Source: Streptomyces sp. MMG1121 (lineage in GTDB: Bacteria > Actinomycetota > Actinomycetes > Streptomycetales > Streptomycetaceae). From it: 64,000 bases of DNA. The position numbers were made by a program, and so were the translations under genes. The stretch lies in assembly GCF_001280015.1 (NCBI RefSeq), contig NZ_LGDV01000038.1, positions 327,335 through 391,334 on the forward strand, written 5' to 3'. The notes under the pieces were generated by a model. It ran no database searches, was not told where the DNA came from, and saw nothing but the letters and a program-made list of their open reading frames with translations. How positions within the stretch are numbered: the stretch's first letter is position 1; each line of letters opens with the position of its first letter. Shown in pieces: positions 18,783 to 27,972 of the stretch.

Positions 18783-20622
18783 CTACTGCCTGGTCCAGGC
18801 CTCGTTGGCGCCGCCGTTGCAGCTGTAGAGGATCACCTTGCCGCCGTCGGCGGTCGCCTGTCCGCTGACGTCCAGACATTGGCCCGATGCCTCGTTCACG
18901 ATCTGCCCGTCGGAGTTCAGCAGCCAGCGCTGGGTGCCGTCACCGGTGGCCTCGGCGCTCGCCGTCGGGCCCCGGACTCCCCGCCGTCAGATAGCCGTTG
19001 GCGCCCTTCAGGGTGCCCTTCGCGTCGTACGACCAGGACTGGTCCGCCGAGCCCGTGCACGAGGCGATCGCGGCACCCGAGGCACCGGCCGTCAGGCACT
19101 TGCCGGACTGCCGGCCGGCCAGGGCGCCGGTGACCGCCGAACTCCCGTGTCCCTTGCGGTCGAAGACGTACGTCGTGATCGAGCGGGGCGCGAGCGTGGC
19201 GGACACGGTCCCGCCGTCGACCGACGGCGTCGCGACGGCCGCCCAGTTCTCGTCGGCCGAGGTCCGCACCGCCTGCGTCGCCCGCACCGGCGTGCCGCTG
19301 TTGAAGTGCAGGTTCAGAGGGGTGTCGGTGGTGTTGTGGTTGTTCACCACGACGACCCACTGGCCGCCTCGGTCGTACGACGACACCTCGACGCCGTCCG
19401 GCGCCCCGGTCACGTTGTGCGCGACCGACCCCGGCCGGACGAACTTGCTGTACTGGCCGAGCGCGTAGTACCGCTTGGTGAAGTACAGCTTCTGGTTGCC
19501 GTTCGTCGCGTAGTCGGGGTCGTAGTAGATCAGGCCGTCGTTCCAGCCCTGGTCGTTGTGGGCGGTCGGATCGGTGCCGTAACCGCTGGCCAGCGCCACC
19601 CACCACTGGAACGCCGAGTCGTGGGAGGTCGCGAAGTCCTTGTAGATGATCCGCGACGTCAGCAGGGCGTTGTCGATCGTCGGGTCGTACTCCTGGTTCC
19701 AGCCCGTCGTGCCCTTGCCGAAGCAGCAGATCTCGGTGGCCCAGGAGCTCTTGCCGACCGACCTCGACGTCTCGTAGACATTGCCGAGCCGGCCGTCGTC
19801 GGGGTTGTCGTACGTGTGATGGGCCAGCTTGTCGACGTACTGGGCGGTGCCCGGCTGTGCGATCCACTGCGGCACTTCGCTGGTGAACTGCGTGGTCCTG
19901 CTGGACTCGTCGGCGATGATGCCGGTCCGCTGGTGCCGGGCCCGCTGCTCGGCGCCCAGCGCGCGCACGATGTCGTCACGCTGGTCGACCGGCACCGGCA
20001 TGCCCTCCTGGCCGCAGTCGGCGAAACTGTTGTCCGGCTCGTTGAACGGGCTGATGTAGTCGAGCCGTACGCCCTGCCGCGCGAAGTGATCGGTCACGTC
20101 GGCGACGTACTTCGCGAAGTCGGCCTCGTTCTCCGCCTTCAACTGGCCGCCGCAGCTCCTGCCGTTCGTCGTCCACCGGGCAGGTGCGCTGTTGACGAAG
20201 CCGATCAGGTCCTTGACCCCGTACTTCGCCGCGTACGTGAGGAAGGTCCGGCCGCCCTTGTCCTTGCTCCAGTCGTAGGAGCCGTCGGCCTTCAGGAAGT
20301 CCTCGGCGGCGCGAGCCGGAGTGGTGACCGCGGTGCCGCCGCCACCGATGTTGTAGCGGTACGAGCTGAGGTCCAACCCCTGCTTCGAGAAGAGGAGTTG
20401 GGCGACCCTGGCCTGCACCTTCGGGTCGAAGTGCTGGAGGTCGTCGACCCACCAGGCACCCGAGGCGCCGATGTCGTCGATGGTCTGGGCGGCGTGGGGG
20501 GAGACCTCGGCGGCGGCCGGGGCGGCGGTGGCACTCGCGGGTGGGGAGACGAGCAGAGCCGCGCCGACGGCCAGTGCGGCCGAGGCTGCCGGCAGCAGGA
20601 ATCTCTTGCGGGGGTGAGACAC
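18783..20622 (-). CDS. secreted GH30 endo-beta-1,6-galactanase-like enzyme with ricin-type domain (frameshift near 18970)
   Basis: The N-terminus is a signal peptide (RKRFLLPAASAALAVGAALL). The GH30 barrel starts at DDIGASGAWWVDDLQ. The acid/base Glu is in SPFNEPDNSF and the nucleophile Glu in WATEICCFGKG, the pattern of GH30 subfamily 5 endo-beta-1,6-galactanases. A beta-sandwich and a ricin/CBM13 domain follow. In frame, the protein ends early after GYLTAGSPGPDGERRGHR; the rest of the lectin domain (ATGDGTQRWLLNSDGQIV to NEAWTRQ, stop at 18783) continues one frame over. One extra base in the G4C3 run near 18968-18974 explains it. I chose GTG 20622, with GGAAGGG 6 bp upstream; ATG 20643 overlapping the ROK stop is the alternative. 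Confidence 0.85.
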
Positions 20623-20639
20623 GTGCATCCCTTCCGTCG

Positions 20640-21896
20640 TCATGAAGGCGGTGCGGTACGGCTCCTCGCGGGCGTGGTAGTGCGCTTGGCGGTGGTGCCG
20701 GTCCTGTGGCCGACGGACTGCAGCGCCCCTTCCAGCGCGAACGTCGCCGCGCCGAGGGACACCGGGTCGGTGGGGATCGGCGAGAGGACGATCTCGGTCG
20801 CGGCCAGCGGCCGGCGCAGCGTGTGCCGGGTGACGGCCCGGCGGACCTCGTCGAGCAGCGGCTCGCCGAGCCGGGCGGCGACCCAGCTGCTGAGCACGAC
20901 CACTTCGGGATTGAGGAGGTTGATCAGGTCGGAGATCCCGGCGCCGAGGTAACGGGCCGTGTCCCGGACCACCTTGAGCGCCACCGGATCGCCCGCCGCG
21001 CCCGCACGGGCCAGCGCGTCGATGGTGGCCGTCTGGTCCTCGGGGTGCAACAGGGCGGAGCGCGGGCTCAGTTCGCGCAGATTCTGCATGATGCCGGGCG
21101 CGCCGACGTACGTCTCGACACAGCCGTGGTTGCCGCAGTGGCACAGCCGGCCGTCCAGCACGAGCGTGGTGTGCCCCCATTCGCCGGCGCTGTTGCTCAC
21201 CCCCCGGTGCAGTCCGCCGCCGAGGGCCAGACCGGCACCGACTCCCGTGCCCAGATTGACCACCACCGCGTCCCCGCGGCCCCGCGCGGCCCCGAACCAC
21301 AGCTCCGCCACCGCGCAGGCGCGCAGCGGATTGTCCAGGTACAGGGGGTAGGCGATGTGTTCGGCGAGCAGATCGAGGAAGGGCACGTCGTGCCAGTTCC
21401 AGTTGGGCGCGTACTCCGCGACGCCGCTGTCCCGGTCCACCTGGCCCGGCACGCTGACCCCGACGCCGAGCACCCGGGCCGCCTCGACCCCGGCCTGCGC
21501 CACCACCGAGCCGACGGTGGCGGCGACCTGCCCGACCACCTGCTCCGGGCGGCTCTCGCCGGGCCGCATGTCCTCGTCGGCGCGGGCCAGCACGTTCAGT
21601 GCCAGGTCGAACAGCTCGACGTGGACGTACGTCTCCGCGATGTCCACACCGATCAGCGCGCCGCCCGACGCGTTGACGGCCACCAGGCCCCGTGGCCGGC
21701 CGCCGGCCGAGTCCTCGAACCCGACCTCGGTGATCATGCGGAGGTCCAGCAGCTCGCCGACCAGCGTGGCGACCGTGGCCAGGCTCAGGCCGGTGGCGGC
21801 AGCCAGCTCCTGCCGGGAGGTGGGAGACTCGGCGATGATCTGGCGCAGCACCTCGTAGCGGTTCGCGGTGCGGATGTCACGTGATGTGCGCTTCAC
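20640..21896 (-). CDS. ROK family transcriptional regulator
   Basis: The 418-residue protein has an N-terminal winged helix (NRYEVLRQIIAESPTSRQEL, then ATGLSLATVATLV) and a ROK sugar-kinase-like domain. The ROK part has DIAETYVHVELFDL, VNLGTGVGAGLALGGGLHRG and the zinc site CHCGNHGCVE. It lacks obvious kinase specialisation and is read as a sugar-responsive repressor. The start is GTG at 21896 with GGGAGGGG upstream. It is the first gene of the minus-strand galactan cluster, and its stop touches the GH30 gene. It probably senses galactose or a galacto-oligosaccharide. Confidence 0.9.
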   Translation of the reverse strand: MKRTSRDIRTANRYEVLRQIIAESPTSRQELAAATGLSLATVATLVGELLDLRMITEVGFEDSAGGRPRGLVAVNASGGALIGVDIAETYVHVELFDLALNVLARADEDMRPGESRPEQVVGQVAATVGSVVAQAGVEAARVLGVGVSVPGQVDRDSGVAEYAPNWNWHDVPFLDLLAEHIAYPLYLDNPLRACAVAELWFGAARGRGDAVVVNLGTGVGAGLALGGGLHRGVSNSAGEWGHTTLVLDGRLCHCGNHGCVETYVGAPGIMQNLRELSPRSALLHPEDQTATIDALARAGAAGDPVALKVVRDTARYLGAGISDLINLLNPEVVVLSSWVAARLGEPLLDEVRRAVTRHTLRRPLAATEIVLSPIPTDPVSLGAATFALEGALQSVGHRTGTTAKRTTTPARSRTAPPS

Positions 21897-21977
21897 GCGG
21901 GTGCCCCTCCCATCCCTTCCAGATCGGGCCGGGGCGGCATCGGCACCGGCGCGGCCGTCAGGCTATGGGCTGCGAGC

Positions 21978-21995
21978 GGCTTTCGACAAGGGGTT
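21978..21995 (-). promoter_or_regulatory. promoter element shared by the binding-protein and ROK genes (copy 2)
   Basis: GGCTTTCGACAAGGGGTT (plus-strand reading) lies about 82 bp upstream of the ROK start. It matches the element at 18643-18659 with one inserted base and two substitutions. Confidence 0.4.
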
Positions 21996-22060
21996 AGGAA
22001 AGGGGCTGTAGGAAGTCGCGGGTCCGGCACCTCGACGCCGCCGGGCGGCGGACGCGGCCG

Positions 22061-23380
<1,320 letters not shown>

Positions 23381-23480
23381 TCAGGGAAGCCGTCTGCGGA
23401 TTTCGTTGCCACGATCGTCTTTTTCAGCGTATTCGAAATTTTGCTGGCCTCTTGAGCACGATATCGGTACTTTCGGCTCC

Positions 23481-24155
23481 ATGACCCAGGAACCGCTTCC
23501 CGCCCGGCTGCCCGTCACCGACCGTACTCGTCACCGCAGGCTGCGCGAGCAGGGCCGCCTGGAGCGGGCGGAGCTGGAGGCGGTCCTCGACGCCGCCTTC
23601 GTCTGTCACCTGGGCGTCCTGGTCGAGGGGCGGCCCGTCGTCGTGCCGACCGTCTACGGGCGCGACGAGCGGTGGCTGTATCTGCACGGCTCCGTGGCCA
23701 GCCGCAGCCTGGCCGGGGACACCCCCGTGTGCGTGACCGTCACGCACGTCGACGGGCTGGTGCTCGCCCGGTCCGTCTTCGAGCACGGCGTCAACTACCG
23801 CAGCGCCATGATCCACGGCACGGCCCGCAAGGTCACCGACCCCGAGGAGAAACTGGAGGGCCTGCGCCTGCTCACCGAGCACTCCGCGCCGGGACAGTGG
23901 TCCTACGCCCGCCGGCCCAGCCGCAAGGAACTGGCCGCCACCACCCTCCTCGCCCTCTCCCTGGACGAGGCCTCCGTCAAGATCCGCACCGGCGCCCCGG
24001 AGGACGGCGACGGACCCGACGCGGCCCTCGGTCTGTGGGCCGGGGTCCTGCCGCTGACCGCGGTCTGGGGCACCCCGGAGCCCGACCCGGCACTGCCGCC
24101 CGGCACCGCCGCACCGGAGCACATCGCGCGCCGTGCGGGGACCCGGCACGGCTGA
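23481..24155 (+). CDS. pyridoxamine 5'-phosphate oxidase-like flavin-binding protein
   Basis: The 224-residue split-barrel protein matches the NimA/PPOX-like superfamily (DUF447-type): RHRRLREQGRLERAELEAVL, then VCHLGVLVEGRPVVVPTVYG and LYLHGSVASRSLAG. These proteins bind FMN or F420/heme, and the exact reaction is unknown. A radical SAM gene follows after 58 bp on the same strand, so they are probably cotranscribed. Confidence 0.8.
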   Translation: MTQEPLPARLPVTDRTRHRRLREQGRLERAELEAVLDAAFVCHLGVLVEGRPVVVPTVYGRDERWLYLHGSVASRSLAGDTPVCVTVTHVDGLVLARSVFEHGVNYRSAMIHGTARKVTDPEEKLEGLRLLTEHSAPGQWSYARRPSRKELAATTLLALSLDEASVKIRTGAPEDGDGPDAALGLWAGVLPLTAVWGTPEPDPALPPGTAAPEHIARRAGTRHG

Positions 24156-24213
24156 GCCGGAGGCGGGGGCATACGGTGAGAGCCGCACGCCTGAGCCGGG
24201 AGGAGACAGACGG

Positions 24214-25563
24214 ATGGGCAGTCGTACCGCGCTGGTCGAGGATCTGATGGAGCGCTTCCCGCATGTGCCACGGGAGGCCGTCTTCAAGGAGGACCTGCTC
24301 CGTGGCGGCGTCGCCTTCGACCCGTCCGCCCTCAGCGACAACGAGAGCGGCGAGGTCAAGCCGAAGTCGTACTTCATCTTCTCCTTCGACCACGGCACCC
24401 TGCCCGAGCTGGGCGAGGCCGCGCTCCGGCGCCCGCCGGAGGAGATCATCCTCACCGGCGGGCCGTACGACCTGCGCCGTACCGTCGTCTCCGTACGGGT
24501 GAATCCGGCCTCTCCGTACCGGGTGGCCGCCGACGACGAGGGGCTGCTCGGGCTCTACCTCGACGGCAAGCGCATCGCGGACGTCGGCGTGCCGCCCATG
24601 CCGGAGTACTACCGGCACACCCTCTCCAACGGGAAGTCCGTGATGGAGGTGGCCCCGACGATCCAGTGGGGCTATCTGATCTACCTCACCGTCTTCCGGG
24701 TCTGCCAGTACTTCGGCGCCAAGGAGGAGTGCCAGTACTGCGACATCAACCACAACTGGCGCCAGCACAAGGCGGCCGGGCGGCCGTACACCGGCGTGAA
24801 GGACGTCGACGAGGTCCTGGAAGCCCTGGAGATCATCGACCGGTACGACACCCAGAAGGCCTCCACCGCGTACACGCTGACCGGCGGCGCCATCACCTCC
24901 AAGCTCCAGGGCCGTGACGAGGCCGACTTCTACGGCATGTACGCCAAGGCCATCGAGGAGCACTTCCCGAACCGCTGGATCGGCAAGGTCGTCGCCCAGG
25001 CGCTGCCCAAGGACGACGTGCAGCGCTTCAAGGACTACGGCGTGCAGATCTACCACCCCAACTTCGAGGTGTGGGACCGCCGGCTGTTCGAGCTGTACTG
25101 CCCCGGCAAGGAGCGCTACGTCGGCCGTGACGAGTGGCACAAGCGGATCTTGGACTCCGCCGAGGTGTTCGGCGCGCGCAACGTGATCCCGAACTTCGTG
25201 GCGGGCGTGGAGATGGCCGAGCCGTTCGGGTTCACGACGGTGGACGAGGCGATCGCGTCGACCACCGAGGGGCTGCGCTTCTTCATGTCGCACGGCATCA
25301 CGCCCCGCTTCACCACCTGGTGCCCGGAGCCCACCACCCCGCTCGGCAAGGCCAACCCGCAGGGTGCGCCGCTCGAGTACCACATCCGGCTGCTGCAGGC
25401 CTATCGCCAGACCATGGACGACTTCGGGCTCTCCTCCCCGCCCGGTTACGGCCCGCCCGGACCCGGCAACGCGGTCTTCTCCGTCAGCTCCTTCATGGAC
25501 AGCCTGCCCGCGGCCGAGTCGACGGAGGGGGCGGGTACGGCAGAGGCGACAGCCGAGGCGTGA
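24214..25563 (+). CDS. radical SAM protein with CX8CX2C cluster motif
   Basis: The 449-residue protein starts at ATG 24214 with GGAGGAG upstream. An N-terminal domain of about 150 residues precedes the radical SAM core. The cluster cysteines are C164, C173 and C176 (VCQYFGAKEECQYC), a CX8CX2C pattern instead of the canonical CX3CX2C. TLTGGAITS follows at the position of the GGE motif that binds S-adenosylmethionine. The TIM-barrel-like part continues through IYHPNFEVWDRRLFE and FVAGVEMAEPFGF, as in biotin synthase-like enzymes. The C-terminus is a Glu/Ala-rich tail. The substrate is unknown. Its partner may be the flavin-binding protein upstream. Confidence 0.85.
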   Translation: MGSRTALVEDLMERFPHVPREAVFKEDLLRGGVAFDPSALSDNESGEVKPKSYFIFSFDHGTLPELGEAALRRPPEEIILTGGPYDLRRTVVSVRVNPASPYRVAADDEGLLGLYLDGKRIADVGVPPMPEYYRHTLSNGKSVMEVAPTIQWGYLIYLTVFRVCQYFGAKEECQYCDINHNWRQHKAAGRPYTGVKDVDEVLEALEIIDRYDTQKASTAYTLTGGAITSKLQGRDEADFYGMYAKAIEEHFPNRWIGKVVAQALPKDDVQRFKDYGVQIYHPNFEVWDRRLFELYCPGKERYVGRDEWHKRILDSAEVFGARNVIPNFVAGVEMAEPFGFTTVDEAIASTTEGLRFFMSHGITPRFTTWCPEPTTPLGKANPQGAPLEYHIRLLQAYRQTMDDFGLSSPPGYGPPGPGNAVFSVSSFMDSLPAAESTEGAGTAEATAEA

Positions 25564-25797
25564 CCCGCGACCGGCCGGCGGGGCGGTGAGCGAAACGGTG
25601 CCCGTGTCCGTACCAGAGGCCGGAGTCGGGGGTCCGTCGCGTCCCGCATACGTCCCGCCACCTTGCGTCACCGGATGTGAACAGGCCGCTTGTCAGTTGT
25701 GTCGAGGCCGTGAAAGGCTCGGTGCCCTGCCGCGAGGTTCCCAGCAACTCCCTTTCACCTATGGTGAGTTGACCTCGCTCGTGGATGCAGGAGTCCC

Positions 25798-27291
25798 ATG
25801 CCCGACCTGCCGACCCCCCAGGATCCCGCCGAGGCCGCGCTGTTCTCGGAGGGCTGGGACGCGGTGCTCAGTCACGCGGACCTGTGCACCTCCGGGTCCC
25901 TGACGGCCCATCAACTGGCGACCGAGGCCTTCACGCTCGGCGTGCGTGAGGTCCGGGCGGCCGAGCGCACCCATGTACGCGGCGCCGGCCGCCGCACCGC
26001 ACGGCTGCCGACGATACCGGCGCTGCTCACCGCCGTACGCGACACGGCCGCCGGCTGGGAGGCCGACGGCCGGGGGCACAGGCTCGATCCCGACCTCAGA
26101 CTGTGGCTCAACTCCGGCCAGGCGGCCCGCTTCTCGGGTCCGCCGCTGGAGCGGCCGATCGCGCTGCGCGGTCTCAGGGACATGCAGGAGGCCGACGCCT
26201 CACTGCTCTGGCTGGCCGAGGTGGAGGCGCTGCCCCTGCCCGCCGTGGCCCGCCGGCTGGGCCTGGACCCGGCCACCGTCGGCGGCGAACTCGAACAGGT
26301 CCGCACCCTGTTCCGGGACCGCTGCCACCGCGCCCACCTGGACACCCCGCTGGACGCGCAGTGCCGCTCCTACGCCCGCCTGCTGGACGCCGTCACCCGC
26401 TCGCCGGCCGCCGACGCCCCCGAGGACCTCTCCCGGCACCTCGCCACCTGCGTGCGCTGCGCCGAGGCCGCCGCCTGTCTGCGCCTGCACGGCGGCGGAC
26501 TGCCCGCCGCGCTGGCCGGCGGAGTGGTCGGCTGGGGCGGCCTGGCCTATCTGGAGCGCCGCCGGCGCGCCGCCGAGGTCCGCCTCGGCGCGGGCCGCCC
26601 GGGCGGCGCCGATCCGGCCACCGGCGCTCCGGAAGAGGGCGGCGGCCGCAGCCGGGTGCTGCGCGGCAGCCTGCTCGCGGCCGCCGTACTGCTCTCCGCG
26701 CTGGCGCTCGGCGTGTCGATGATGCCGTTGGGCGGCTCCGGCGACGACGCGGCCGCCGCCCGCGACGACCGTCAGCCGGTCGCCGACCCCAGCGTCTCCC
26801 GCTCCGCCGGCCGCACCTCCTCACCGCCTGCCCCGACCCCCTCCGCCACCACCCCGTCCGCGGCCCCCTCCGCGACCCGTACGACGGCGAACCCCGGCCG
26901 TACGCAGCCCGGTCCCGAACCGCAGGGCAGCACCTCCTCGGCCGCACACCGGGCCGGAGGCACCGCGGACCCCGCCCCCACCTGCCGGGCCGCCTACGAC
27001 CTCGTCAACCAGTGGTCCGACGGCTTCCAGGCCACCGTCACCGTCACCACCGACCGGCCCCTCACCGACTGGCGCGTGTCCTGGTCCTTCCGTGACGGCC
27101 AGCGGATCGGCCAGATGTGGGACGCGGCAGTCCACCAGGACGGCCCGCGCGTCACCGCCGGCGCCGCCGACTACAACCGCACCGTCGCCGCGCACGGCAC
27201 CTTGTCCTTCGGCTTCATCGCCTCGTGGCAGGGCGCGAACCGGTCACCCCACGACCTCACGCTCAACGGGGCGGCCTGCGCGGCTGGTTGA
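25798..27291 (+). CDS. membrane protein fusing sigma-like, anti-sigma-like and extracellular CBM2 domains
   Basis: The 497-residue protein starts at ATG 25798 with AGGAG 5 bp upstream. Residues about 10-60 and 120-185 resemble sigma-70 regions 2 and 4 of ECF factors (ASLLWLAEVEALPLPAVARR, then LGLDPATVGGELEQVR). Residues 214-221 form HX3CX2C (HLATCVRC), the zinc anti-sigma signature. One membrane segment lies at about 287-310 (VLRGSLLAAAVLLSALALGV). A Ser/Thr/Pro-rich linker spans about 320-395. The extracellular C-terminus (about 396-497) is a CBM2-type cellulose-binding domain with paired Cys (TCRAAYDLVNQWSDG to NGAAC). It looks like a one-protein sensor of polysaccharide. It stands alone, with a 235-bp upstream region. 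Confidence 0.8.
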   Translation: MPDLPTPQDPAEAALFSEGWDAVLSHADLCTSGSLTAHQLATEAFTLGVREVRAAERTHVRGAGRRTARLPTIPALLTAVRDTAAGWEADGRGHRLDPDLRLWLNSGQAARFSGPPLERPIALRGLRDMQEADASLLWLAEVEALPLPAVARRLGLDPATVGGELEQVRTLFRDRCHRAHLDTPLDAQCRSYARLLDAVTRSPAADAPEDLSRHLATCVRCAEAAACLRLHGGGLPAALAGGVVGWGGLAYLERRRRAAEVRLGAGRPGGADPATGAPEEGGGRSRVLRGSLLAAAVLLSALALGVSMMPLGGSGDDAAAARDDRQPVADPSVSRSAGRTSSPPAPTPSATTPSAAPSATRTTANPGRTQPGPEPQGSTSSAAHRAGGTADPAPTCRAAYDLVNQWSDGFQATVTVTTDRPLTDWRVSWSFRDGQRIGQMWDAAVHQDGPRVTAGAADYNRTVAAHGTLSFGFIASWQGANRSPHDLTLNGAACAAG

Positions 27292-27304
27292 GCGCCCGGA
27301 CCAC

Positions 27305-27722
27305 CGGCGCGCAGGACGTCCGGTCTCCCGGCGTCGTCGGTTGCGGCGACGGCCGTGCAGGCGACGATACGGAGATCCGGGCCGGGGACCATGAGGACGC
27401 CGAGGTCGAGGGCCGGATCGCCGACCACGGGATGTTCGACGGTCTTGCGGTCGCCGGTGTGCGGGCCCGCGCTGCCGTTGGACCACAGGCGGGCGAAGCG
27501 GGGGCTGGTGTGCGGCAGCCGGTCGACCAGCGGGGCGAGTCGGGTGTCGTCGGGGTGGGCCGCGGCCGTGACCCGCAGGTCGGCGATGAGATTGCCCCGG
27601 TCCCAGCCGCACGTACGAGGGACGCCGATGGTGGCGGTCCGCATCCGGGTCCAGCTGACCGGCGTCCAGCCGGCGGCGCAGACCACGACCGGCGCGTCGC
27701 CCGGCTGCCGCACAAGTCGGCA
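27305..27722 (-). pseudogene. remnant of an MmyB-type XRE regulator (helix-turn-helix lost)
   Basis: On the minus strand, one frame gives RLVRQPGDAPVVVCAAGWTP and WTRMRTATIGVP, then GNLIADLRVTAAAHPDDTRL and KTVEHPVVGDPALDLGVLMV. This matches the C-terminal ligand domain of MmyB-like regulators, whose consensus includes (F/L)HHPVVGDL and a YTA strand. The N-terminal Xre helix-turn-helix is absent, the stretch between TATIGVP and NLIADLR is shorter than in the family, and the frame runs on past the expected end into the CBM2 gene antisense. I read it as a decayed regulator. Confidence 0.6.
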
Positions 27723-27906
27723 CTCTCCCGGGCGAGCGGCGCGACTGCGCAGCGGCCTCGGACGCCATTGGCCGAAACCGGGCCTGGTCAACGGCACCGG
27801 CAACGCGGCTGAGGCCGGTGGGGGTGCGGCGAGGCACACGCGTACGGGGTCGGCCGCTGACCCGCCGGCAGGCCGTGGCACGTCCAGCACTTGTCGGCGC
27901 GAGTGA

Positions 27907-27950
27907 GCACGGGTGGGTCGCACGCTGTTCCGCGTGCGGCCCACCCGTGC
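27907..27950 (-). terminator. strong hairpin terminator downstream of the phosphodiesterase gene
   Basis: Two 19-nt arms (GCACGGGTGGGTCGCACGC and GCGTGCGGCCCACCCGTGC) pair with a single G-T wobble around a 6-nt loop. It lies 22 bp past the phosphodiesterase stop. No U-tract is present, as is common in Streptomyces. Confidence 0.8.
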
Positions 27951-27972
27951 CGGAGTCACGGGCTGCCGAGGG

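Noticed and set aside
25564..25797. Riboswitch before the sigma/CBM2 gene
   Set aside because: GC-rich pairing is possible but no known riboswitch consensus fits.
25587..25903. Possible small Cys-rich protein before the sigma/CBM2 gene (PPPCVTGCEQAACQLCRG)
   Set aside because: Third-position GC is low compared with neighbouring genes, there is no clear ribosome site, and it overlaps the next gene by 106 bp.
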